Shown here: one piece after another, positions 51,854 through 62,141 of the stretch
How the letters are laid out: each line of letters opens with the position of its first letter
Position numbering within the stretch: position 1 is the first letter of the stretch
DNA from: Iris pallida
Taxonomy: Eukaryota > Streptophyta > Magnoliopsida > Asparagales > Iridaceae
Length of the DNA: 64,000 nt
Assembly: GCA_029216955.1 (NCBI GenBank)
Contig: JANAVB010010791.1
Span: 11,174,438 to 11,238,437, forward strand
Reading direction: 5' to 3'
The notes under the pieces: model-generated
Database searches by the model: none
Told to the model about the DNA's origin: nothing
Seen by the model: the letters and a program-made list of their open reading frames with translations, nothing else
Position numbers and translations under genes: made by a program

Positions 51854-53779
51854 CTCTAATTTCCTATGTGTTTCAGACATCTTATGGTATCAGTCATTAC
51901 TAAATGTCTGGACTCGATTTACCTCTTGCAGGTACATGGGGGTTAGTATGTGACATATAACTGGATACAGTACAATATCGGTACATATATGCACAGGGAC
52001 ATCCAATTCTAATCCCTTTACTCGGTCTTGCTATTGCATTAATCTATTACCAATACTGTCCTTTAACCCTGGTGCCAACCGGTACTCCTTGTGCAACCTG
52101 CTACAGGCTGGCCACTAAGTTATCGACGTGTGACCACTATGTATGATACACAATTGGATGGTATTAAAGCAACCTAATGTATGATAGGCAACTAACATAC
52201 TAGTTTTCAACTGGATACAAAATGGAACCTTACGTATCGGCCAACTGGATGCAATACAGAATCAGGATATGTGTAAACTAAACCATCAACCTACCGACAT
52301 CCAATTTAAGGCACTAAGGTCTTGTGTTCCAGAACTTGATGGCTACTAAGTCCATCTAATATCTATTCTCCTTCCTCGAATGCTCTACTGCGACTAATTC
52401 ACTTTATGAATGATGTCCCTTGTCTAACTGGTATACCCATACTTTAACCCATCATTTCTCTAATTTGATTATATTGATATACCTATATTGGCTGCCTACT
52501 CATCTCATCGTTTTGTTACAAGCGCACATCTATTTCTTAACTCCTTGTACTGATTCAGAGCACATGGATACTAGTTCTTGTCAGTATCAGGTGGTTGTAC
52601 CTGGGCGGTCTAACTCAGGTCCAGATTACCCTTTATTCCTCCAAAGTAGGCTAGTCCCATTACCTAACCTTATTCTAGGTTTTTGTCTATATATGCTCAA
52701 ATGCCCCTCTTGGGACCTTCTGTTATAGTCATGGAAGGAGATCAACCATAAACTAAATGTTAGCAATACCTTGGAAGCAGTAACATGCTTTTTGTTTGGT
52801 CTCATTTTATGGTACTACAACTTGATTACGATGTTCCTGACATAGAAGTCAGTGTAGACTAATAGAAGTATTCTGATACAGATGTTTCTGTCACATGGGC
52901 GATCGGATACTGGTGATACCCTAGTCGAGACCGTAGAGGCCACTGGCATAAACTATAATGCCACACCTCTGCTATCCTCTATTCATATATTGTATTCGCC
53001 TATACTTGACGAACCAAATCATCGTACCCCCTTATTTTTGTATACAACTCGTATTTGGAACTTACCTGACCAAGTCTGATACCCAGTATTTGATATAAGG
53101 ATTTGTGTACATGCTACAGGTGGCAATATATTAGGATACAACCTTCTTATGGTATCTACTACTCCTAAATATTAACTGCTCGGTTACCTATGGTCAAACC
53201 CGGACATGATTGATACGTAACCCATGTTTCCTTCCTATAGGTTCCTCTTAGGTGTTAACACGATTACCTATACTACCATTGAATCAATAACAAACTTTAT
53301 CTAAGATTATGAATTTGTGGAAAGAATCATAGGGGTAAGCATTACCTGGAAATGTTACTTCCTGGCGACCCCTCCTCGAATATGCAGACCCTCTTGATCT
53401 CAAGAAGCGTAGGGAAAGATTAGGGTTTTAAGGGAGGCAAGGGGGTCGGTTGCCTCTTTCTTATATACTCCAATTTAGGATATGGTCGAATCCTCCAGGG
53501 GTGGAGGGAGATAACTTTGAGTTAAATTCAAACTCAAATTCGTCAGGATTTGAATTGGGTATGGTTCTTATCCAGTTTTGTTTGTTGGACATTAAATTGG
53601 TCAATTTGCAATCAGCCTCATACTCTTCACAGGTTTAGCTTAATGGCCTTACTACTTTAAGTTGAAGTATTAGCACTAAAGCTTCTCTAGGAGTTGTATA
53701 TATATAATATAATGGCAATAATGCAATAGTGATAATTAAATGGTAATACAAATATAAACTTTTGGTTCAAGGGCTCACA
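51854..53779 (-). repeat. 3' LTR of a minus-strand gypsy, proximal part
   Basis: On the minus strand the LTR starts TGTGAGCCC at 53779, right after a purine tract (TTTTAAGGAGGATAG, 53795-53781). The TATA box is TATATAAG at 53467-53460, followed by a block similar to that of the plus-strand gypsy LTR. It is interrupted by SIRE-2 at 51848. No genes are seen in this stretch. Confidence 0.65.
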
Positions 53780-54268
53780 AATCTATCCTCCTTAAAATAA
53801 TTTCGTCCTCATAATTTAAGGGTTGACACAAGGTAGAAATTTATCTCACGGCTCGAAAAGATAAGGAAATCACCCGCGCATCTCGTCCTCTCTCTCCCAC
53901 TTGGATTCGCTCGGGGAATGATGCCTCTATGCGACATGCACCAACAGAATCATCTGATTGCACAGTACCTTCTCCCTGCGATCCAAGATCTCTACTGGCT
54001 GCTCCTAATAGCTAAGGCTCGGTCTCACCTCAATCTCCGAGTGGTCTAGCACGTCATTGGGTTCTGCCATATATCATCTCAGCTGGGACACGTGGAACAC
54101 ATTGTGCACTCCCTCCAAAGCGGTTGGTAATGCCAAATGGTATGCCACTGCTTCGATCCTCTCAAGTATGCCAAATGGCCCAATATATCTCAGACTAAGC
54201 TTTTTGCCTCCTCCGAAATGTATCATGTCACGTGTCGACGATATCTTCAAGAACACCATATCGCCAAC
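53780..54268 (-). pseudogene. Minus-strand gypsy integrase C-terminus and 3' end
   Basis: Minus-strand reading after the intron gives VGDMVFLKISSTRDMIHFGGGKKLSLRYIGPFGILERIEAVAYHLALP and VHNVFHVSQLRRY, ending near 54074. The degraded tail continues through DHSEIEVR-like sequence (about 54030) to the purine tract and LTR. It matches the plus-strand gypsy at 20672-20930 and extends beyond that copy's deletion. Confidence 0.8.
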
Positions 54269-54339
54269 CTAGATTTAAGCAAGATGTTAAGACCTATTCC
54301 TATCCTTATTTAACAATCTTAAACTAAGGAAGATTATAC
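54269..54339 (-). other. Putative intron in the minus-strand gypsy integrase
   Basis: A 71-bp GT...AG segment splits KFE / VGDMVFLK at the same codon as in the plus-strand gypsy. It starts GTATAATC, ends AAATCTAG, has a CTTAAC possible branch site and contains stops. Its length is not a multiple of three. Confidence 0.75.
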
Positions 54340-54600
54340 CTCAAACTTCAACGGTCTTCGGTGACTGTCATCCCAGTACTTTTGCTGGTCTTGGGCCACA
54401 CGAAGTCGTTCTATAATTTGCTTCACCTTCTCTGTAATATCCACTACCATCTTGGGTCCCAGGAGTGCTCTCTCGCCCACGTCGCCCCAAGATAGTGGGG
54501 TACGATATCTCCGTCCATATAGAGCCTCGAAATGGGACATTTTGATACTAGCTTGGTAGTTATTATTGTAGGAGAACTCCACGAAATGAAAGTAGAAACC
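54340..54600 (-). pseudogene. Minus-strand gypsy integrase core end
   Basis: The minus strand reads HFVEFSYNNNYQASIKMSHFEALYGRRYRTPLSWGDVGERALLG...HRRPLKFE, the end of a Tekay-type integrase core. It starts abruptly at about 54600, where the sequence changes to the Tat-type protease region. Confidence 0.82.
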
Positions 54601-56800
54601 ATGTGACACGACCTTGTTTTTCCCTTAACAGGGCATACTGCAGGCAGCATCATATCTGAGGCGAGATCAGGATGGACCCACATAACTTTCCCTCGCGATA
54701 TCGTAAGTGGGACGAGGCCTTAAGCATTGTCGCGGGTTAGCAAAAGGTTAACCACTTCTAGTGTTGCCCTTGGAATGGAGACAACCCCGTCTGGAGCTTC
54801 CGTCTTCGTGAAGCTTCTAAACAAGAGGGTCACCATATTGACCGTGATCGTCTTGTCCTCGTAGTCGATCGAGATAACTTTGGCATCAATGCACCACTGG
54901 ATCTGCTTCTTCAAAATGTAGCAGTTGTGTATCCGTGATCGTCTTGTCCTCGTAGTCGAGCGAGATGACTTTGGCATCAATGTGCCACTGGATCTGCTTC
55001 TTCAACATGTAGCAGTTGTATATTAAATGGTGAATATACTGGTGGTAATGACAGTACTTTGGATTGTCCACCTTTTCTACTTTGTCAGGATGCTTAGGAG
55101 GCGGGAGTTGAAGCTTGCCATCCTATATCAACATGTTGAAGAGTTCTAGTGGATCCTCATTATTGAAGGAGTAACATTCCTTCGATTTTGGTGCTTCTGT
55201 CGGCTTCTAGTTTATTGATGCTCAAACTTTGAAGATGTTGACAATCAGGGCTTTCTTCCCCTTTCCATCCTCATGGATAGGGTTATTGTTAGACGAGCAT
55301 TTCCCCTTGTCTTTGAGCGAGAGAAAACTCAGTTCCAGTAATTGTGCATCCCGAGCTTTTCTTTCAGCCACATCCGCCTCGTTAATGAAAGGCATATATT
55401 CTATGCATGGTGCATTGTGCCATAATTTGATTGCAGGAAGCATGTTGTTGGGACACAAATCCATAAGTATGGGCTCGGGTATACCAGGTGGTAGCCTCAG
55501 AGCTGCCTAGCAGAATCGTTCAACGTAAGCGTATACAGGTTCATTCTCCTTTTAGACAATGTCCATGAGAGTGGACATCGTCATGTCTATTCCTCCCTCG
55601 TAGAATCGAGCAAGGAAGAGATGTTTTATATCTTTGAATGGCAGATGCAATTGTCGATGAGGCTGTAAAACCATTCGTAAGCTACCCGCTGCAACGCCTC
55701 TACGAATATATTTGTAAGTAGAGCATCATCTTTTGGAAGATGCCCCGTTACTGAGGTTAAGTACCTCAATTATCGACGAGGAGACTCCTTCGCATCGAAT
55801 GGTACGAGCGTCTGTGACTTGTACTTGGGAGGATATATCATATTATCCCATTCAGAGGGATATGATTATTGGATCCCCATTTTCTGGAGTGATTCTTTTT
55901 TTTCTCGGGCGTCAAAATGAGTATACAACTCCTTGAGAGCCTGTTGCATGTCATTCGACATTGTGGGTCCTGTCATTGACGGAGTAGACGATTGCGGTTG
56001 CATTTGATTTGTAATAGAAGTTAGCGCATGAGGAGGTGCATTGGACTCTATATTCTTTCCCGGGTATTGATTTGCTGGAGTAGAAGCATTGGATGTTAAT
56101 GTTTTCTTGATCTCCAGAACCACAGAAGTCAAGGCCTGCATGGTCTCCTTTAATGTATTCAGGCTTGTCTCCAAGGCCTTTATACGCTTTTGATGGCTAG
56201 AACCTTCGCTGCTTCCTGCTCTATCACCTTCGGCCAAGAAAATGGAGATATGGAGAGATAGAATGGACTGTAGATCTTTCACTTTCTGGTTCAGACACCT
56301 GAGTCTCGTCATCCTGAAGGTAAACAAGTAGGTTGCGATCATCCTCTGACTCGATGTAATTACTACCCCCAGCTTGCTGGTTGCTTGCGCTCACGGAGGC
56401 ATCCGTGTCAGTTCCAAACAGTCCTTCTTTGGGTTGGAACAAGGGATTGTTATGAATAGTGGGGGGTTAGCTACCAACAACTTGTGACAATAGCTTGGTC
56501 TGAGTGTGGGTGTGTTGGAATACACCCATGCTGGGTACTGCCGGCTTGTTGCCTCTAAGTCTGCCCTTAGATTTTTTGGCCGAGGCAGAAGGGTTCTTAG
56601 AAAGCTTCTTGAGAGATGGAGAACCCCACGACATATTGCATGAAGCAACAAGGATTTCATCTTCTTCCCCACTCGATAATCCTTTGCCAAGTCTCTGGTG
56701 GACAGATGCCGCTGTTGTAGTCGTTGGAAAATGGACTACCTCTTCGATGGTGATGTTGCTGTTTGACATCAACAATAGTTGACGGTGATTGTGGTGCAAG
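54600..56800 (-). pseudogene. Minus-strand Tat-type gag and protease fragment
   Basis: Reading the minus strand from 56800, the motifs follow the order of the intact Tat element: GVFQHT (about 56515), the PTIHNNPLF stretch, a helical spacer (KRIKALETSLNTLKETMQAL), the Gag domain in several frames (55870-55500, including PPKYKS and LPKDDALLTNIF), the CHYHQYIHHLIYNCYMLKK zinc-binding motif (about 55060-55000), then NMVTLLFRSFTKTEAPDGVVSIP and GKVMWVHPDL. Many stops and shifts are present. It ends at the join with the Tekay piece near 54600. Confidence 0.8.
54843..55024 (-). repeat. 91-bp tandem duplication in the Tat-type fragment
   Basis: Two copies of a 91-bp unit encode LKKQIQW.IDAKVIS.DYEDKTIT. 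The unit length is not a multiple of three, so it shifts the frame. Confidence 0.85.
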
Positions 56801-56968
56801 TGTGCCTTGGGCTAGACACGTTACACACATCAGAGTCCTTCCTTGCCTTATGCTTGTGAGAGATCACTTTATGCAGATTAGAGGTCTCCACATCTATGCA
56901 CATTTTTTGCTAGCAGGAAAGCTGCGCGTATGAGTACAGATGTGAAGGTAGTTTCCCTCTTCCCAGTT
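56801..56968. other. Short unassigned stretch before the CACTA end
   Basis: No gene is recognised. It is probably the remaining 5' part of the Tat-type fragment. The last three bases, GTT (56966-56968), would be one copy of the CACTA 3-bp target duplication; the other lies outside the window. Confidence 0.4.
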
Positions 56969-57306
56969 CACTACTAAAATACGCTCATTTAGCGACGGAA
57001 TTATTTCGTCGGTATTAGCGACGGATTCGTGGCCGCTCAGCGACTGATTACCGACCACAAACATTTGCCATTTTTTATTTTAATTTTAGGGGCAGGAAAG
57101 GTCGCACATCCGTCGCTAGTGTGTCGGTGTTATAGCGACGGATCTTCGGTCGTCGCCACGTAGTCGTTTATTTGGCAGGAATTGAGTATATAATTGGCGG
57201 GACATATCTTCGACTACGTAGCGACGGATATTCAGTCGGATAATCAATAATAGCGACTACCTGGCGACGGATTTTTCGTAGCCGCAATTCCGTCGCTAAA
57301 TGAGCG
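56969..57306 (+). repeat. CACTA terminal and subterminal repeats
   Basis: At least seven GCGACGGA or TCCGTCGC motifs occur in 340 bp. A 21-bp perfect inverted pair lies at 56982-57002 and 57286-57306. In En/Spm such motifs are bound by the TNPA-type protein to bring the ends together. Confidence 0.85.
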
Positions 57307-57360
57307 TTCCAGACTTAAATGAAAAGGCGGGGGGAACTTTTGGCATTCCCCCTAAATTTA

Positions 57361-57367
57361 ATCTCTC

Positions 57368-57412
<45 letters not shown>

Positions 57413-57500
57413 TCGCGCGCGTCTTCGTGAACGGCGACGGCGTCCTCTCATCTCTCTCTCCCGAAGGTAATCTCCTCTCTCTCTCTCTCTCTGTGTCGCG
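57361..57500. repeat. CT-rich microsatellite
   Basis: CTCTCT runs are broken by short GC-rich pieces. It lies in the presumed 5' leader of the transposon. Confidence 0.85.
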
Positions 57501-57529
57501 GTGTCGACGTAGGGGCAGCGGGGGCGGCG

Positions 57530-58000
57530 GGCTTGGAGACATTCGGGCTTGGGGCCGGGGCGTCCGGGGCTAGGCGGCTGGCTTGGAGCGGGGGCGTCGG
57601 GGGCTGGGCGGCTGGCTTGGGGCGGGGGCGTCGGGGGCTGGGCGGCTGGCTTGGGGCGGGGGCGGCGGGCTTGGGGACATTCGGGCTTGGGGCGGGGGCG
57701 TCGGGGGCTGGGCGGCTGGCTTGGGGCGGGGGCGTCGGGGGCTGGGCGGCTGGCTTGGGGCGGGGGCGGCGGGCTTGGGGACATTCGGGCTTGGGGCGGG
57801 GGCGTCGGTGGCTGGGCGGCTGGCTTGGGGCGGGGGCGTCGGGGGCTGGGCGGCTTGCTTGGGGCGGGGGCGTCGGGGCCTGGGCGGCGGGCTTGGGGCA
57901 GGGGCGGCGGGGGCTTGGCGGCGGGCTTGGGGCGGGGGCGTCGGGGGCTGTGCGGCGGGCTTGGGGCGGCGGGCTTTGGTCGGGGGCGGCGGGGGGCTTT
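57530..58000 (+). repeat. GC-rich minisatellite, 34-bp units
   Basis: Tandem units of about 34 bp (GGCTTGGGGCGGGGGCGTCG plus GGGGCTGGGCGGCT) occur with variants, including two inserts around GGGGACATTCGGG. It lacks stops in many frames, which creates false ORFs. Confidence 0.92.
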
Positions 58001-58470
58001 GCTTATCAAATTCATCTAATTTATATATTGGCTAAATAATGTGTTATCCATATTGGGTGTTATCCATTAGTTTGGTGGTGTTTGGATTAGTAAATATGAA
58101 TATGGCGTTTGGGTTCATGGTGTATATGTTCACTGTGTCAAGGACAGTGCGAGTTCTTCATCTGCATAAGTCAGTGTTTGGGTTCATGGTCTATACATCT
58201 AACTGTGATATACATATATATATGTGCCTATTATAATTAGCATGCAGGACGGCTTGGGGTGTAATGTGTGATTGTAGACATGGTAGGAATTATAGGTAAT
58301 TAACGCTAGTGTGACTATTGGTATCGGAAAACAAATAATTATTAATAAATTATTTACATTTAAAAACATATATTTTATACATTTAGGCATAATTTTAAGT
58401 ATTTCAGCGTTATTTCTTAGTAGTTTTGAAAGTAGTCACCCGTACCGATTGGTTTTGCCGAATTGACCGG
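58001..58470. other. Unassigned AT-rich stretch in the CACTA element
   Basis: No gene or clear repeat is seen between the GC-rich array and the hexamer array. Confidence 0.6.
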
Positions 58471-59046
58471 AACAAAGATTCCCATAGTCGGTATCGGTCA
58501 ATATTTGGTATCGGTCGGTATCGGATCGGAACATGCCAAACCGTATCGGTATCGGCCGTATCGGATCGGTATCGGCCGATACTTTAAACCATGCTATCGG
58601 TATCGAACTATCGGTATCGGTATCGGTATCGCACTATCGGTATCGGTATCGCAGTATTGGTATCGAACTATCGGTATCGAACTATCGGTATCGGTATCGG
58701 TATCGGTATCGCACTATCGGTATCGGTATCGGTATCGCACTATCGGTATCGGTATCGGTATCGCAGTATCGGTATCGAACTATCGGTATCGAACTATCGG
58801 TATCGAACTATCGGTATCGGTATCGGTATCGCACTATCGGTATCGGTATCGCACTATCGGTATCAAACTATCGGTATCGAACTATCGGTATCTGTATCGG
58901 TATCGCACTATCGGTATCGGTATCGGTATCGCACTATCGGTATCGATATCGGTATCACACTATCGGTATCGGTATCGGTATCGCAGTATCGGTATCGAAC
59001 TATCGGTATCGGTATCGCACTATCGGTATCGGTATCGGTATCGAAC
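58471..59046. repeat. TATCGG hexamer array
   Basis: Two to four TATCGG units alternate with CAC, AAC or CAG trinucleotide spacers over almost 600 bp. Reading frames across it give RYRYR or GIGI proteins that are artefacts. Confidence 0.92.
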
Positions 59047-59172
59047 TACTAGTAACAACTGTATTTATATTTTTCTCTTCTCGAGCTAGAATACTAGCGG
59101 ATCCACCAGTTACATGATTATATACTAATTCTGTTTAGTTTGTCTTACTATACAGATTTTTACATCTAATCT

Positions 59173-60693
59173 GTGATAGATCGTTATTTCGTTGATCGTA
59201 CATGGATGTACAAACGACAACACGAGAGCAGAATAGGTGTGAGTGACAATTTTCAGGCAGGCGTGGAAGTGTTTCTTAAGTATGCCATGAGCAAAGCTCA
59301 GTTTATGGACGGTAACAAAATCAAGTGTCCATGTCGTAATTGTCGCAATAGACGTTACGAAGAAGTGGTGAGTGTAAGAGATCATTTGACCCGTAAGGGT
59401 TTCGTACGTGATTACGACCTGTGGTCATCGCAAGGTGAACTATATGCCGAAAGACAGGTTGCGAATGCTGCTACTTATGCTTTTGATGATAATGCTGCAG
59501 CAGATTTTGTCGTCGATGACGACGAATGCTCCGTTGATTATGGAGACGTGCAGAACCTTGCACGAGATATGGTGTACGATGCGGCAGGGCCTAATTTTGA
59601 TCCGGAGGATCCTAATCCCGAGGCGAAGGAGTTCTATGATATGTTTCAGGATGTTGAAACTTCTTTATATCCTGGTTGTGATCCACATTCCGTACTGTCA
59701 GTGACGATGCGGTTGTTGAACATAAAGTCCGATTTTAACTTGCCACAAACTTGCTATGATCGGATTACACAACTAATGAAGGAGGTGTTACCGAAGGAAT
59801 CAAAAGAGCTTCTAAAAAACTTCTACAAGTCGAAGATGATGGTCCGACAACTGGGACTGGTGTACGACAAGATAGATTATTGCCGCAACGGATGCATTTT
59901 GTACTACAAGGAGAACGAGGATGTAGAAAGTTGCCGCTTCTGTAATGCGGATCGTCACAAGGAAGTCAGGGGAAAAGGAAAGTCAACTAGAAAACGACAT
60001 CCTTACAAGTATATGCATTACTTGTCGATCACGAAGCGCTTGCAGAGGATGTATATGTCTCAGAATACAGTAGAACACATGACGTGGCACAACAAAAAAT
60101 GCACAAAGGACGATGGAGAATTGTCACATCCTTCGGATGGAGAGGCATGGAAATATTTCGATTTTCGCCATCCAGATTTTGCTGCAGAGCCCAGAAATGT
60201 ACGCATGGGGCTATGTTCTGATGGATTCGCCCCTTTCGGGCAGTCGGGATCTCAATACCCCTGTTGGCCGGTCATTCTGACCCCTTACAATCTGCCACCA
60301 TGGATGTGTATGAAGACTCCTTATATGTTCTTGACAGCTATCATACCGGGTCCCAAAAATCCAACGAAGAATATCGATATATATTTACAGCCGTTGGTGG
60401 ATGAGCTAAAACAGCTGTGGAAGATCGGCGTCACGACGTATGATATTTTCAGAAAACAGAACTTTCAGATGAGAGCTTCACTGATGTGGACAATCAATAA
60501 TTTTCCTGCATACGGTATGCTGTCAGGATGGAGTACTCACGGCACCCTGTCTTATCCGATATGCATGCAAAATAGTAAGGCGTTCCGTCTTAAGCATGGA
60601 GGAAAAACTTCTTTCTTTGATTGTCATCGTCAATTTCTGCCCGCGAGTCATCCTTGGAGAAAGAACAAGAACGCATTCAGAGCTGGAAAATAA
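59173..60693 (+). CDS. CACTA transposase (TNP2-like), first exon up to in-frame stop
   Basis: The ORF starts MIDRYFVDRTWMYKRQ. Residues about 12-85 match the transposase-associated zinc region (CPCRNCRNRRYEE, HLTRKGFVRDYDLW), followed by an acidic spacer and the TNP2 (Transposase_21) domain: ILYYKENEDVESCRFCNADR, RLQRMYMS, GLCSDGFAPFG, WPVILTPYNLPPWMC and LWTIGV-like LWKIGVTTYDIF. The TAA at 60691-60693 interrupts the domain, and the same frame continues at once. The enzyme would bind element ends and excise the transposon in the nucleus. The start context is ordinary, and an upstream noncoding exon is possible. Confidence 0.9.
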   Translation: MIDRYFVDRTWMYKRQHESRIGVSDNFQAGVEVFLKYAMSKAQFMDGNKIKCPCRNCRNRRYEEVVSVRDHLTRKGFVRDYDLWSSQGELYAERQVANAATYAFDDNAAADFVVDDDECSVDYGDVQNLARDMVYDAAGPNFDPEDPNPEAKEFYDMFQDVETSLYPGCDPHSVLSVTMRLLNIKSDFNLPQTCYDRITQLMKEVLPKESKELLKNFYKSKMMVRQLGLVYDKIDYCRNGCILYYKENEDVESCRFCNADRHKEVRGKGKSTRKRHPYKYMHYLSITKRLQRMYMSQNTVEHMTWHNKKCTKDDGELSHPSDGEAWKYFDFRHPDFAAEPRNVRMGLCSDGFAPFGQSGSQYPCWPVILTPYNLPPWMCMKTPYMFLTAIIPGPKNPTKNIDIYLQPLVDELKQLWKIGVTTYDIFRKQNFQMRASLMWTINNFPAYGMLSGWSTHGTLSYPICMQNSKAFRLKHGGKTSFFDCHRQFLPASHPWRKNKNAFRAGK

Positions 60694-61493
60694 GAATTTT
60701 CTCATCCGCCTGCCAGATTGTCGGGATACGATATTTGGGAAGATGTAAAGGATTTTTCTACTGTAATGGAAGATCCATCGAACAATCGTGTCGATGGGTT
60801 CGGACAAACCCATAACTGGACCAAACGGAGTATCTTTTGGGACTTGCCTTATTGGAAACATAATCTTATAAGGCATAGTCTTGATGTTATGCATATCGAA
60901 AAGAATGTGTTCGATAATGTCTTCAATACCGTCATGGACATTAAAGGAAAGACGAAGGACAATCCAAAAGCAAGACAAGACATTGCCGAGATATGCAAGC
61001 GTCCTTATCTGAACTTGATACAAAGGAGAGCTGCTGGACAATTAAGTAAGCCGATAGCACAATACACATTGAGCAAAGAAGATAGATTAATAATCTGTAA
61101 GTGGGTATCTACTTTAAGATTTCCCGACGGCTATGTGTCGAATTTGTCTAGATGCGTTGACCTCAATGAACGCAAGCTAACGGGAATGAAGAGTCATGAC
61201 TGCCACATGTTTATGGAAAGATTACTGCCCATTGCTTTGAAAGAGTTGTTGCCTTCTGCTGTATGGGTTCCGTTGGCCGAACTATCAATATTTTTTAGGG
61301 ATATTTGTTCAACTAAGTTGACTGTGCAACACATGGTTGAACTTGAGAAGAAGATTATCTTAACAATTTGCAAGTTGGAGAAAATATTTTCTCCTGGCTT
61401 CTTCGACGGCATGGAACATCTACCGATTCATCTAGCATACGAAGCCCGTGTCGGTGCATCTGTTCATTATCGATGGATGTACCCATTTGAAAG
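60694..61493 (+). CDS. CACTA transposase (TNP2-like), first exon after the stop
   Basis: It is in frame with the preceding segment. It completes the TNP2 domain (LSGYDIWEDV, KRSIFWDLPYWKHNLIRHSLDVMHIEKNVFDNVFNTVMD) and enters the DUF4218 region (MKSHDCHMFMERLLPIALKELLP, LPIHLAYEARVGASVHYRWMYPFE). It ends at a GT donor at 61494; the following intron (61494-61578) has in-frame stops and ends TTTCTAG. Splicing joins FE-R-YLHHLKKK, the normal DUF4218 order. Confidence 0.88.
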
Positions 61494-61578
61494 GTACACA
61501 AATATCGATATAATTTAAGCTGAATTTCTATTTATTTTAAAATTCTTTCTTAATTCTCAAGATAATTTGTCTTTCTAG

Positions 61579-62066
61579 ATACCTACACCATCTAAAGAAG
61601 AAAGTTGGCAACAAAGCTCATATAGAGGCTTCGATATGCGAAGCATATCTTATCGAAGAGGTTTCAAACTTCTGCTCCATTTATTTCGATAATCATGTTA
61701 AAACAAATCGAAATAGACCTCAAAGGAATGACGAGGACGTTGAGGATGGAGGAATATTCAATGTAAGGGGCAAGCCTGTTGGGGCTAGTAAAAGACGGTG
61801 GTTGACAGACGACGAGTATGATGCCGCTCACCGATATGTCTTGTTAAACTGTGACATACAAGAAGTGAGAGATTTGGAGAAGTAAGTCAGTACACTAAAT
61901 ATCGTTATAATCTCGAATTTGATGAAGTAAGTGACTACATTTATATATTCTTATTTTCTCTAATAGTGTATTTAGAGATGAAATCAAAATGAGGAGACCC
62001 GATATTACCGATGAGGGACTTCAAAGAGAGGTTGATTGTACATTTCCGTCATGGTTTCGCAAATAC
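61579..62066 (+). CDS. CACTA transposase exons 2 and 3
   Basis: Exon 2 (61579-61881) continues DUF4218 (KKKVGNKAHIEASICEAYLIEEVSNFCSIYF) and ends at GTAAGT. The 85-bp intron 61882-61966 ends TCTAATAG. Exon 3 (61967-62066) encodes VFRDEIKMRRP and CTFPSWFRKY before GTAAGT at 62067. Phases fit at each joint, and the third intron (62067-62141) ends TTTACAG. The order matches plant CACTA transposases. Confidence 0.82.
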
Positions 62067-62141
62067 GTAAGTAACTGTGATTATAATTGAGATTATTAAT
62101 ATATAATCTGAAACATTTAAATTATAAATATTTGTTTACAG

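Noticed and set aside
57533..58039. Long glycine/arginine-rich ORFs on the plus strand and a 239-codon proline-rich ORF on the minus strand (57296-58015)
   Set aside because: They arise from a stop-free GC-rich minisatellite and are open in several frames at once.
58463..59117. Three overlapping ORFs reading RYRYR, SVSVS or GIGIG
   Set aside because: They are translations of the TATCGG hexamer array in each frame and have no protein character.
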